Of a DNA stretch of 40,838 nt, positions 23,964 through 31,520 are shown one piece after another. Where the stretch lies: contig CATWSG010000021.1 in assembly GCA_958353395.1 (NCBI GenBank), forward strand, positions 1 to 40,838. Direction: 5' to 3'. Position 1 is the stretch's first letter, and every line of letters begins with the position of its first letter. Source of the stretch: an uncultured Collinsella sp. GTDB taxonomy: Bacteria > Actinomycetota > Coriobacteriia > Coriobacteriales > Coriobacteriaceae. Position numbers and translations under genes: made by a program. The notes under the pieces are model-generated. The model was given only the letters and a program-made list of their open reading frames with translations. It was not told where the DNA came from and did no database searches.

Positions 23964-24374
23964 ATGGGCTTCTTCGATACGTTCTTCTCCAGCGTCACCG
24001 GCGGCAGTCGAGAGCCTCAAAAACCATCAAACGTCGAGCTCGAGCTGCGCCGCAGACTTACCGTACTCGCAAGCGACGAGGCCACTCAAGACACTCCCCT
24101 GCGCTATTTCCTGCACTGGACGGGGCAAGTCCAAGGCGTTGGTTTTCGCTTTACCAACACCAACCTCGCGCAGGCACGCGCACTCACCGGCTGGGTGCGT
24201 AACATGGAAGACGGCTCAGTCGAGATGGAGATACAGGGAGCTCCGGCAGACATCCTATCTCATCTCGAGGCACTTCATGCCTCCTACGAGCGCATGGGAA
24301 CGCGTTTTCGCCTTGTAGATGCCCAGGCCCGAGCCCCACTTGCCAATGAAGACGGTTTCAGTCCTCATTATTAG
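23964..24374 (+). CDS. Acylphosphatase with N-terminal extension
   Basis: A 136-residue protein whose last 90 residues form an acylphosphatase domain, which hydrolyses acyl phosphates. The phosphate-binding loop GQVQGVGFRFT contains the catalytic Arg, and the Asn is in GWVRNMEDGSVEM. The first 45 residues (starting MGFFDTFFSSVTGG) are an extra charged segment not needed for the fold; stand-alone acylphosphatases have about 90 residues. The ATG at 23964 lies two bases after the previous stop and has no separate ribosome site, so translation is probably coupled. The extension could anchor the enzyme or be a partner-binding region. Confidence 0.88.
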   Translation: MGFFDTFFSSVTGGSREPQKPSNVELELRRRLTVLASDEATQDTPLRYFLHWTGQVQGVGFRFTNTNLAQARALTGWVRNMEDGSVEMEIQGAPADILSHLEALHASYERMGTRFRLVDAQARAPLANEDGFSPHY

Positions 24375-24435
24375 TATTGTGTGCTAAATACGGTATCATT
24401 TACCTACGACCGTTGATAGAAAAGAGGCGAGGCGC

Positions 24436-24816
24436 ATGGCGGTGCAAAGAAGGAATACCAAGCAGCGAAAGCTGGTTCTTGACGCCGTGCGCCAAAGCTA
24501 TAACCATCCCACCGCCGACGAAATCTACAACGTCGTGCGCGCGCAGGATGACAAAATCAGCCGCGGTACGGTCTACCGCAACCTCAATCTCTTGGCCGAC
24601 GCCGGCGAGATCCTCTCCATCAAGACGCCGGGCGGCAGCCGCTTCGATCGCACGATCGAGCCGCACGCACATATCATCTGCACCTCATGCAGCCGCGTCA
24701 TCGACGTACCGCTCCCCTTCGATGCCCAGCTCGACGCCAAAGCGTCCGAGCAAATCGGCTGGCACGTCACGTCGCACTACACCATCTTCGAGGGTCTCTG
24801 CCCCGACTGCCGGTAG
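24436..24816 (+). CDS. Fur/PerR family metalloregulator
   Basis: A 126-residue repressor of the Fur family. The winged helix is HPTADEIYNVVRAQDDKIS followed by GTVYRNLNLLADAGEI. The dimerisation and metal part includes the histidines in IEPHAHIICTSC, a structural zinc pair CTSC and the terminal CPDC. The Asp/His pattern (FDRTIEPHAH) resembles PerR at least as much as Fur, so peroxide or iron sensing are both possible. It starts at ATG 24436. It is 61 bp downstream of the acylphosphatase gene and probably has its own promoter. Confidence 0.92.
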   Translation: MAVQRRNTKQRKLVLDAVRQSYNHPTADEIYNVVRAQDDKISRGTVYRNLNLLADAGEILSIKTPGGSRFDRTIEPHAHIICTSCSRVIDVPLPFDAQLDAKASEQIGWHVTSHYTIFEGLCPDCR

Positions 24817-24822
24817 ATGTTC

Positions 24823-24887
24823 GGGACATGCCTTAAAATCCACCTTTCCGCACTTTGCAGCAAAAAGTAGATTCCTAGACATGTCCC
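24823..24887. repeat. 65-bp imperfect palindrome after the Fur-family gene
   Basis: GGGACATG (24823-24830) and CATGTCCC (24880-24887) bound a hairpin whose arms stay largely complementary for about 24 bases (AATC-CAC-CTTT against AAAGTAGATT). It lies between two convergent genes and may act as a shared terminator, although no T run follows. Confidence 0.65.
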
Positions 24888-24893
24888 AAACGT

Positions 24894-25691
24894 CTACTCA
24901 GCAAGTAGACGACGCAGCTCTTCTTCGACCGTGCGCACGTAGCGGACGCGGTCGTTAATGCCACGCATAGAGGGGTTGCAGCTCTCCATCAGATAGGGAT
25001 GGCCCACGACGTTGAGCATGTCGCGATCGTTTTCGTTATCGCCAAACGCCATCATCTCATCGGGCGAAATACCCAGGGCACGACCGTAATCGGCAAGCGC
25101 GGAGCCCTTGCCCGAACCGAAACCGATAAAGTCCGTCCATTCGGTTCCCGACGTCATCACGTCAACACGGTCGCTAAAGAGGCGCTCGAAATACTCCAGG
25201 GCCGCCGGCTGATCCACCTCGGGCGTTTGGAAGGCAATCTTAATGACGTCCTCGTCGATGTCCTCGGGGCGGTCGACCACCGCCACATCGCAGTGGACCT
25301 CATAGCGCAAATGATCGACGAACGTATCGTTGCCGCTCATGGTGTAGAGGTGTCCCTCACACGAAAGGGTCACGTCGGCATGGGGATACGCAACCACGGC
25401 ATTCGCGATATCCATAGCAAGGCTACGCTCCATGGAACGCTTGACAACAGCACGCCCCCCGCTCATCACCAGGGCTCCGTTTTCGCATACATAGGCGAGC
25501 TCATCGGCCACCGGGGCAAACAGGTAGCGCAAGCTAGCATATTGACGGCCGCTCGCCGGCATAAACACGATACCGCGACGATGCAGTTCATCGATGAGTT
25601 CAAAGGCCTCGGAACGCGGCTCGCGCTCCCCCGGATGCAGCAACGTGCCGTCCAAATCGCATGCAATCAGCTTGATTCCTTCAAGACCCAT
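24894..25691 (-). CDS. HAD superfamily (Cof-type) hydrolase
   Basis: A 265-residue phosphatase of the IIB subfamily, acting on sugar phosphates or cofactor phosphates. Motif I is ACDLDGTLLH with the nucleophilic Asp, motif II PASGRQ, motif III Lys in the GKGSALADYG region and motif IV MAFGDNENDRDML. A cap domain lies in the middle. The start is ATG 25691, behind GGGGAAG; an earlier TTG is less well placed. The substrate is not predictable. It is transcribed on its own on the minus strand. Confidence 0.92.
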   Translation of the reverse strand: MGLEGIKLIACDLDGTLLHPGEREPRSEAFELIDELHRRGIVFMPASGRQYASLRYLFAPVADELAYVCENGALVMSGGRAVVKRSMERSLAMDIANAVVAYPHADVTLSCEGHLYTMSGNDTFVDHLRYEVHCDVAVVDRPEDIDEDVIKIAFQTPEVDQPAALEYFERLFSDRVDVMTSGTEWTDFIGFGSGKGSALADYGRALGISPDEMMAFGDNENDRDMLNVVGHPYLMESCNPSMRGINDRVRYVRTVEEELRRLLAE

Positions 25692-25773
25692 ATGCTTCCC
25701 CAAAGCCTCCTATCAACAGCAAGACGGACCTTGATTGGTCGCCCCTCAAAGCCCGCCTTGCGTATACACGCGC

Positions 25774-26352
25774 TTAGCCGCGCGTCTTTTTTACGATGGT
25801 AAAGTCGGGAGCCATGCTCACGACGGCCTCCGCCGCACTCGACGCAAAGCGCCGGTCCGAATCGAGTTCACGGGTAACCGTCGAGAGCCGAACGCCCTCG
25901 ACGCCCCGGAGCATGCGGCCCAAAACAGGCTGCACCGGCGTATACATGCGCACGGTATACTCGTCCGAATCGCCTCGAAAAAGCGGCGCATGCATATTGC
26001 CGATCTCCCAGCACGCATGCGCGAGCGCAATCGGATCCATGCGGTCGACTTCGACCAAATAAACCTCGGCGCTGCGCAGGCGCACGACAACCGCCACGGG
26101 CACCACGCCCGAACGGTCAATGGCGAGCACGTCGCCGTCGGCAAGACGACCACCGTCGGTAACATCCAGCCGAACATCGACCGTGCGCCCCAGCTCCGTC
26201 ACGCCCACAAACGCGCATACATCAGCCTGGTCCCAATCGAGCAGCAGCTCGTCAACTTCAAAGACGCCGCCCAGCTTCCGACGAAGCAGGAGTTCATAGG
26301 ACGGATCGTTGAGATTTCCCAAGCATGTCGTCGAAACCAAGCGTTCAGGCAT
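25774..26352 (-). CDS. UreE-like nickel metallochaperone homologue
   Basis: A 192-residue protein whose residues about 60-150 follow the urease accessory protein UreE closely: GDVL at 73, DPIALAHACWEIGNMHAPL at 106-124 and VLGRMLRG further on. In UreE the last His of GNxH binds nickel in the dimer; here it is His121. The second His pair of classical UreE and the His-rich tail are missing. An N-terminal beta domain is present, and a 30-residue tail of unknown nature follows. No urease genes are nearby. The gene starts 3 bases after the SlyD-type FKBP gene, so the two are one operon, which suggests nickel delivery to another enzyme. Confidence 0.7.
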   Translation of the reverse strand: MPERLVSTTCLGNLNDPSYELLLRRKLGGVFEVDELLLDWDQADVCAFVGVTELGRTVDVRLDVTDGGRLADGDVLAIDRSGVVPVAVVVRLRSAEVYLVEVDRMDPIALAHACWEIGNMHAPLFRGDSDEYTVRMYTPVQPVLGRMLRGVEGVRLSTVTRELDSDRRFASSAAEAVVSMAPDFTIVKKTRG

Positions 26353-26355
26353 ACT

Positions 26356-26784
26356 CTAACCCTCGACCTCGACGAGCTCGATATCAAAGTTGAGGTCCTT
26401 GCCGGCAAGCTCGTGGTTGGCATCGAGCGTCACGGCCTCGGGCGTCACGTCAATGACCACGGCGGGAACGGGCATGCCGCTCGGCGTGGACAGGAAAAGC
26501 TTCATGCCCTTCTCGATCTGCTCGATGTTGGGAACCTGTTCGGCCGGGAAGGTAATAACCATCTCGGGATTGTGCTCGCCGTAGGCATCGGCAGCAGGAA
26601 TGTGCACGGTCTTCTTCTCGCCCACCTGCATGTCGACAACAGCGGCGTCGAAGCCCTTGATCATCTGACCGGCGCCGCAGGTGAACTCCAGCGGCTCGCC
26701 GCGATCGTAGGAGCTATCGAACTGCGTGCCGTCATCGAGCGTGCCGCGATAATGGGTCTTGACCTTCTTGCCCTGGTTGGACAT
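26356..26784 (-). CDS. SlyD-type FKBP peptidyl-prolyl isomerase
   Basis: A 142-residue cytoplasmic folding helper. The FKBP part begins VKTHYRGTLDDGTQFDSSYD. The flap is interrupted by the insert domain of SlyD (AYGEHNPEMV through TLDANHELAGKDL), ending in NFDIELVEV. The Cys/His-rich metal-binding tail of E. coli SlyD is absent. SlyD helps nickel loading of hydrogenase, and this gene is followed 3 bases later by a UreE-like gene, so metal transfer to a nickel enzyme is plausible. The start ATG at 26784 has GGAGG upstream; a longer frame lacks one. Confidence 0.92.
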   Translation of the reverse strand: MSNQGKKVKTHYRGTLDDGTQFDSSYDRGEPLEFTCGAGQMIKGFDAAVVDMQVGEKKTVHIPAADAYGEHNPEMVITFPAEQVPNIEQIEKGMKLFLSTPSGMPVPAVVIDVTPEAVTLDANHELAGKDLNFDIELVEVEG

Positions 26785-26904
26785 GGTAACCTCCGTGATA
26801 AGGGCGGCGCACAACGCGGGCCGCCGTGAACATATGGCGCTAACTATACCCTAGTCATACAATTCAATGACAGTTTGCAAAGAAACGCTGCAACCGGAGG
26901 AACC

Positions 26905-27918
26905 ATGGCATATCCCGTATTTGACCTACACTGCGACACCGCCGACCGAATCGGCTGGGCCACGCTCGATCTCGACCTGCGCTTTACCGCCGGCACCGAC
27001 GGTTATTTCCCCGGCGACGAAACGCATCCGCAAGATTTCGACCTCATCGAGGGCAACGCCTGCGCCATCTCGCTCGCAAAGATCGGCAACACGCCGTGGG
27101 CACAGTGCTTCGCCACGTTTGTCCCCGACGAGATTCCCACCGCCCACGCCGCGCGCTTCCAGGCGCAGATCATGGCGCACATGAGCGGCCAGGCAATGCT
27201 CAACCACGACCGCATGGTCAACGTGCGCAGCGCCGCAGACATTCGCCCCGCGCTCAAGGACGGCAAGGTCGCTTGCATCCACACCATCGAAAACGCCACG
27301 TTCTTTGCCGAGGACCCCGCGCTGATCGAAGTGCTCAAGAGCTTGGGCGTACTCATGTCATCGCTCAGCTGGAATGCGCAGGGACCGCTCGCGAGCGGAC
27401 ACGATACCCACGCCGGCCTCACCGCCGCCGGCATCGAGGCACTTACGCAGATGGAGCACGCCGGCATGGTACTCGATGTCTCCCACCTCAACGACGAGTG
27501 CTTTGACGAGGTTGTCGCCCACGCCACGCGCCCCTTCGTCGCCAGCCACTCCAACTCCCGTGCAGTTTGCGGCGTTAAGCGCAACCTCACCGACGACCAG
27601 TTCCGCACCATTCGCGACATGGGTGGCATCGTCGGCCTCAACTACTGCAGCGAGTTCCTTTCCAACGACGCAACCGACAAGACCGCCGCAGGCGTCACCT
27701 TCGACCAGCTGGCGGCACATATCGAGCACTGGCTCGACCTGGGCGGCGAGGACGCCATCGCGCTCGGCGGCGACTGGGACGGTGCCACGGTGCCCGCTTT
27801 CCTCTCCGATGCCAGCAAGATGCCCGAGTTCCAGAACATGCTTTCCAAGCATTTTGGCAAGACCGTGATGCAGAAGCTCTGCAGCGACAACGCGCTTGCC
27901 TTCTTTGAGCGTTATTAA
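26905..27918 (+). CDS. Membrane dipeptidase (peptidase family M19)
   Basis: A 337-residue zinc dipeptidase without signal peptide, so probably cytoplasmic. Metal ligands are in FDLHCDTAD (His-x-Asp), HTIENAT (bridging Glu), the His of VASHSNSRAV and DWDGA (Asp). The N-terminal M19 motif is at the very start, as expected. It would split dipeptides, including D-amino acid or peptidoglycan-derived ones, as known for the family. The ATG at 26905 follows CCGGAGG. A GC-rich hairpin at 27935-27970 ends the gene. Confidence 0.95.
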   Translation: MAYPVFDLHCDTADRIGWATLDLDLRFTAGTDGYFPGDETHPQDFDLIEGNACAISLAKIGNTPWAQCFATFVPDEIPTAHAARFQAQIMAHMSGQAMLNHDRMVNVRSAADIRPALKDGKVACIHTIENATFFAEDPALIEVLKSLGVLMSSLSWNAQGPLASGHDTHAGLTAAGIEALTQMEHAGMVLDVSHLNDECFDEVVAHATRPFVASHSNSRAVCGVKRNLTDDQFRTIRDMGGIVGLNYCSEFLSNDATDKTAAGVTFDQLAAHIEHWLDLGGEDAIALGGDWDGATVPAFLSDASKMPEFQNMLSKHFGKTVMQKLCSDNALAFFERY

Positions 27919-27934
27919 TTTCACATCCCTTGAG

Positions 27935-27970
27935 CGGGCCGACATGCCGAACGGTCGACATGCCGGCCCG
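27935..27970 (+). terminator. Hairpin after the dipeptidase gene
   Basis: CGGGCCGACATG pairs with CATGCCGGCCCG with one mismatch. Little T follows, and it lies 23 bases before the start of the next gene. Confidence 0.5.
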
Positions 27971-27992
27971 TCCCCAATCTGAAGGACCGCTT

Positions 27993-28769
27993 TTGACGCA
28001 GCAGTTTACGATTTCCGTATCCCGACCGGATGGGACGCCCATCCCCGTCGTCGTTACCAAAAAGCGCGTCAAGAACTTCAACCTACGCGTCACATCGAGC
28101 GGTGAGGTCCACGCCAGTGCACCGCTCGGCGCCAGCCGCGAGCGTATCGAAGCGTTTGTGAAGCGCAACAGCGCCTGGATTATCAGTCGACTTGCCCAGC
28201 GCGAGCAACGTCAGGCGACGGCGCGAGAGCCGCTCGGTCCCTCGTCCATCATTGCGCTTTGGGGCAAACCCATCACCGTTCAGGATGCACTCGACCACAA
28301 CTTTGCATCACCCGCACCGCGGCCCAAGCAGGCCACCTTCGCAAGTTTTATGGGTACCGACGAGCCAGACGAACGTCCGCAGGCCAAGTGGAACGCGACC
28401 CTCGACGGCTTAACGCCCAGTGAGATCCAAGCCCATATTGACCAGCTCTATACGTCCGAGGTCACCACGGCGCTGCGCGATATGGTGCGCGCGTACGAAA
28501 TCGCAATGGGTGTCGCCGTTTCCCGCGTTTCCGTGCGCAGCATGAAAACGCGCTGGGGATCATGCACGCCCAAAACCGGCGCCATTCGCATCGCACGAGA
28601 ACTTGCCGCCTACCCCGTCGAGTGCCTTGACATGGTTGTCGCCCACGAGCTCGTCCACCTGCTCGAGCCGAGCCACAACCAGCGGTTCCACGTCCTGCTC
28701 GACACATACTGCCCCAACAATAGAGCTCTGTCGCAGCGGCTCAAGCAGCCGCCCCTCAACAAGCTCTAG
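27993..28769 (+). CDS. YgjP-like metallopeptidase (M48/DUF45 family)
   Basis: A 258-residue protein with a zinc metallopeptidase domain at the C-terminus: the SMKTRWGSCTPKTG signature, then VVAHELVHLLEPSHNQRF with the HExxH motif and a downstream Glu and His. The N-terminal region (FTISVSRPDG to about residue 60) is the usual beta-rich part, with an insertion of about 60 residues (residues 75-135) that relatives lack. The start is taken as TTG 27993, with GAAGGA 6 bases upstream; an alternative frame begins earlier without a ribosome site. The substrate is unknown. Confidence 0.85.
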   Translation: MTQQFTISVSRPDGTPIPVVVTKKRVKNFNLRVTSSGEVHASAPLGASRERIEAFVKRNSAWIISRLAQREQRQATAREPLGPSSIIALWGKPITVQDALDHNFASPAPRPKQATFASFMGTDEPDERPQAKWNATLDGLTPSEIQAHIDQLYTSEVTTALRDMVRAYEIAMGVAVSRVSVRSMKTRWGSCTPKTGAIRIARELAAYPVECLDMVVAHELVHLLEPSHNQRFHVLLDTYCPNNRALSQRLKQPPLNKL

Positions 28770-28775
28770 CGTCGA

Positions 28776-29261
28776 CTAGCGCACGCGCTCGATCTCGACG
28801 CCGCAGCTTGCCAGGGGAAGACCGACGGGAGCCCAAGGCTTATCGAGCTTAACGTGCACGCCAAGCAGCAAGGGGTAACGACGCAGCAGCATCTGGGCCA
28901 CACCCTCGGCTGCCGCCTCGATGAGTTTAAACGTATGCTCGCGCAGATAGCCATCGACATCGTGGCACACCGAGCCGTAGTCAATCGAAGCGTCCAGGTT
29001 ATCGTGCTCCCCCGCTGCACGCAGGTCGGCATAGAGCACCAAGGACACGATGAACTTCTGGCCCAGCGCGTTCTCTTCGGGATACACGCCGTGGTTAGCA
29101 AAAACCTCAAGACCTTCAACGGTGATGCGGTCGGCATGGCGCAGATCGTCATAGCTCACGTGGGGTACCGCCGTTGCGGTGGATATTTCGCCCCTTCCAC
29201 GGCGGGCGAGCTCGGCGCCTTCAGTCTTGGTTGCATTCTCGGGCAGTTTCTTGTTGCTCAT
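28776..29261 (-). CDS. folB: Dihydroneopterin aldolase with N-terminal extension
   Basis: A 161-residue protein; residues about 44-160 are FolB, which converts dihydroneopterin to hydroxymethyl-dihydropterin in folate synthesis. Conserved parts are ITVEGLEVFANHGVYPEEN with the active Glu, DYGSVCHDVDGYL, LIEAAAEGVAQML and KPWAPVG with the catalytic Lys. The first 43 residues are a charged extension absent from most FolB, which have about 120 residues. The ATG at 29261 has AAGGAG upstream. It is the last gene of a cluster with folE and an HD phosphohydrolase; folP and folK are not in the window. Confidence 0.94.
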   Translation of the reverse strand: MSNKKLPENATKTEGAELARRGRGEISTATAVPHVSYDDLRHADRITVEGLEVFANHGVYPEENALGQKFIVSLVLYADLRAAGEHDNLDASIDYGSVCHDVDGYLREHTFKLIEAAAEGVAQMLLRRYPLLLGVHVKLDKPWAPVGLPLASCGVEIERVR

Positions 29262-29304
29262 CGCGATCGTCTCCTTCGTTTAGAACCCCGACCGCGCAAA
29301 CTAA

Positions 29305-29886
29305 CTACACGCGAATCGACAGGTTCTTTTTATCATCGCTCCAGTTGCAAGCATTGCGCGCGGGGCATGCAAAGCAGGCGCGCGACGCTTTGTCGGCTGC
29401 ATAGAGCAGACGCTCAAGCGGTTGGCTGTTCACGCGCAGCTTTCGATGGCCCAGAATGGCCGTCTTAATGGCTGCGGCATCGGCCGGCTCAAACGCCACG
29501 TCATCGGGCATGCCGCCGAGAATCGCATCAGCGACGCGTTCGCTTGCAACATCATGGGATATACCCGATTCATACTGTTCATCTTTGCCGATATCGTGAA
29601 GAAGTGCCGTGGCGTAGACGACCTCGCGGTCAAATTCGAGCTGTTCCTCGAGATTCTTGATCCACATAATGCGAGCGACATCGAGCAGATGGTCAATACC
29701 ATGGCGGCAGAAGATGCGCCCCGATTCCAACTGTGCAATGTTGCCCAGGTGCCGACGGAACAGCCCGTTGGCACAAATGTAATCAATGCGAGGCATGGCA
29801 CCAAAGGGAGTCAGGCCCGAAGCCATAAAGCCGCGACGCGACGTCCCCTCATCGGTCTTCGATGTAAAGTCGTTGACGACCCTCAT
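29305..29886 (-). CDS. HD-domain phosphohydrolase in the folate cluster
   Basis: A 193-residue HD-family protein. The metal-binding motifs are CRHGIDHLLDVARIM (His pair) and ATALLHDIGKDEQYE (His-Asp). An unusual cluster of cysteines, CFACPARNAC, lies near the C-terminus and could bind a metal. It starts at ATG 29886, 1 base after the folE stop, so it is coupled to folE, and it is followed by folB. FolE makes dihydroneopterin triphosphate, and a phosphatase step must come before FolB. This gene sits exactly there, so that role is a good hypothesis, though it is not shown by sequence. Confidence 0.85.
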   Translation of the reverse strand: MRVVNDFTSKTDEGTSRRGFMASGLTPFGAMPRIDYICANGLFRRHLGNIAQLESGRIFCRHGIDHLLDVARIMWIKNLEEQLEFDREVVYATALLHDIGKDEQYESGISHDVASERVADAILGGMPDDVAFEPADAAAIKTAILGHRKLRVNSQPLERLLYAADKASRACFACPARNACNWSDDKKNLSIRV

Positions 29887-29887
29887 G

Positions 29888-30445
29888 CTAACGGCCCAGC
29901 ATCCTAAAGAAACGCTCCTCGAGCGCGGGATCGGTCTCAAAGACGCCGCGGCGAGCGAGCGTCACGGTCTTGGTGCCAGGCTTTTGCACGCCGCGCATGG
30001 TCATGCACATATGCTCGGCTTCCATGAGCACAATCGCTCCCTGGGGAGCGAGATAATCCATGAGAGCGTCGGCAACCTGCGCACACAGCTGCTCCTGCAG
30101 CTGCAGACGGCGGGCATAAACCTCAACCGTGCGAGCGAGCTTAGACAGACCCGCCACGCGACCGTTAGGGATATAGCCGATCGCAGCCTTGCCATAAAAC
30201 GGCAGCAGATGGTGCTCGCACAGCGAGTAAAACGTAATGTCGCGCTCAATAACCAAGTCGTTCGAAGCGACGGCAAAGGTTTTGGACAGGTGCTCCTCGG
30301 CACTCTGGTCCATACCGCCGGCGATCTCACCATACATACGGGCAACGCGCGCCGGGGTCTCCAGCAGGCCCTCACGAGTTGGGTCCTCGCCTATGCCCTC
30401 AAGCAACAGCTTAATGGCGGCCTCGACTTTTTCCTGATCGACCAT
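29888..30445 (-). CDS. folE: GTP cyclohydrolase I
   Basis: A 185-residue enzyme that opens GTP to 7,8-dihydroneopterin triphosphate, the first step of folate synthesis. Zinc ligands lie in SLCEHHLLPFYGKAAIGY (Cys and His) and HMCMTMRGVQKPGTKT (Cys), with the substrate motif GLSKLARTVEVYARRLQLQE. The start is ATG 30445 with GAGG upstream; a GTG 21 codons earlier gives a longer N-terminus without support. It leads the cluster folE, HD phosphohydrolase, folB on the minus strand, 66 bp from the end of nrdG. Confidence 0.97.
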   Translation of the reverse strand: MVDQEKVEAAIKLLLEGIGEDPTREGLLETPARVARMYGEIAGGMDQSAEEHLSKTFAVASNDLVIERDITFYSLCEHHLLPFYGKAAIGYIPNGRVAGLSKLARTVEVYARRLQLQEQLCAQVADALMDYLAPQGAIVLMEAEHMCMTMRGVQKPGTKTVTLARRGVFETDPALEERFFRMLGR

Positions 30446-30511
30446 CTGGGCCTCACTTTTCCGATTTTGCGTTCGCGCTATGGTACCACGCCCTTTGGCA
30501 TCGGCCACAAG

Positions 30512-31093
30512 CTACATAGTATGGGTCGAATAGACCGGATCGTCCCGCCAAAGCTCCACAGCGTCGCAAAGCGCAACGCCCTCGCGCGCAGCACGGGCGC
30601 GCGTGGCGTTCATATCAATCACGCGCTGATTGCTCGAGCCCCTAAAGCGCAATGAGATATCGTACAGATCCTGAACAAACGGGCCGTCCACCAACATGTC
30701 GAGGCAGGCCAGGATACGGTCCGTCACCTCGGCATGATGACGGCCACCCGGCATAAGCTCCTCGAGCACGTCGCCGGTAAAGCACCAAATGGTCTTGCCC
30801 GACCCCTCGGGATAGGCCGCACGCACGCGTTCGATAAAGTCAACAAGTCCCGCCTGATTCTCGGGCTCCATAGGCTCGCCGCCCAGAATCGTCAGGCCAT
30901 CGATAAAGGGATGGTCGAGGCTCTCGATAATCTTGTCCTCGACGGCACGATCGAACGGCTCGCCCGCAGCAAAGTCCCACGCGACAGAGTTAAAGCAGTT
31001 CTTGCACCCACGACGGCACCCACTCACAAACAGAGAAGTACGAACGCCTTCCCCATCAGCAATGTCGAAATATTTAATGTTCGCGTAGTTCAT
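30512..31093 (-). CDS. nrdG: Anaerobic ribonucleotide reductase activating protein
   Basis: A 193-residue radical SAM enzyme that makes the glycyl radical of NrdD under anaerobic conditions. The cluster motif is SGCRRGCKNCFN (CxxxCxxC). The SAM-binding GGEPM (near residue 72) and the rest of the short fold match. The start is ATG 31093, with GGGAG 9 bases upstream; a much longer frame runs through the inverted repeat and is not plausible. It lies downstream of nrdD with two long palindromes in between. Confidence 0.95.
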   Translation of the reverse strand: MNYANIKYFDIADGEGVRTSLFVSGCRRGCKNCFNSVAWDFAAGEPFDRAVEDKIIESLDHPFIDGLTILGGEPMEPENQAGLVDFIERVRAAYPEGSGKTIWCFTGDVLEELMPGGRHHAEVTDRILACLDMLVDGPFVQDLYDISLRFRGSSNQRVIDMNATRARAAREGVALCDAVELWRDDPVYSTHTM

Positions 31094-31108
31094 AGGTAAC
31101 TCTCCCGG

Positions 31109-31192
31109 GAGGCCGGGACATATCATCCCGTCCTCAAACATTCTCGGCCTTCGGCCTGCGAAACTGCGGGCGGGACGATATGTCCCGGCCTC
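31109..31192. repeat. 84-bp inverted repeat upstream of nrdG
   Basis: 25-base arms (starting GAGGCCGGGACATAT, 31109-31133 and 31168-31192) pair with two mismatches. Between them lies a small secondary stem (CTCGGCCTTCGGCC). It ends 5-10 bases before the nrdG ribosome site in transcript direction, so it could affect nrdG translation or mRNA ends. Confidence 0.8.
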
Positions 31193-31370
31193 ATGCAAAG
31201 GGTAACTCAATGAACGAAGAGAACATCGAGTATAGGGTTCGAGGTCCAATAAAAACTTTGTTGCAGCTCAACCGCCATCGCAAGTAAAGCGTTGTTGCAA
31301 GTCAACTCATTTCCGCTTAGAACTTCGAGGAGTGAGCAGACCGCATGCCGCATCTCAGCTACGTCAACTT

Positions 31371-31509
31371 GGCTGAGCCGAGAGGGCCGCTTGGGCTTTT
31401 GCTCGATATGAGTTCCGCGCGCAAAGAAGGCCACTTAATGTGGCCTTCGTCTTGCGCAGGACTGTCCGAAATAGCGAGCAAATGCCCAAGCGGCCCTCCC
31501 GGCTCAGCC
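31371..31509. repeat. 139-bp near-perfect hairpin between nrdD and nrdG
   Basis: Outer arms of 35 bases (31371-31405 and 31475-31509) match at 33 positions, starting GGCTGAGCCG. Inside them the sequence continues to pair up to a terminal stem AAGGCCAC with a TTAAT loop (about 31427-31446). It starts 11 bases after the nrdD stop. No T run follows it on either strand. The region 31194-31370 next to it holds nothing that I recognise. Confidence 0.85.
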
Positions 31510-31520
31510 CCGGAGCGGTA

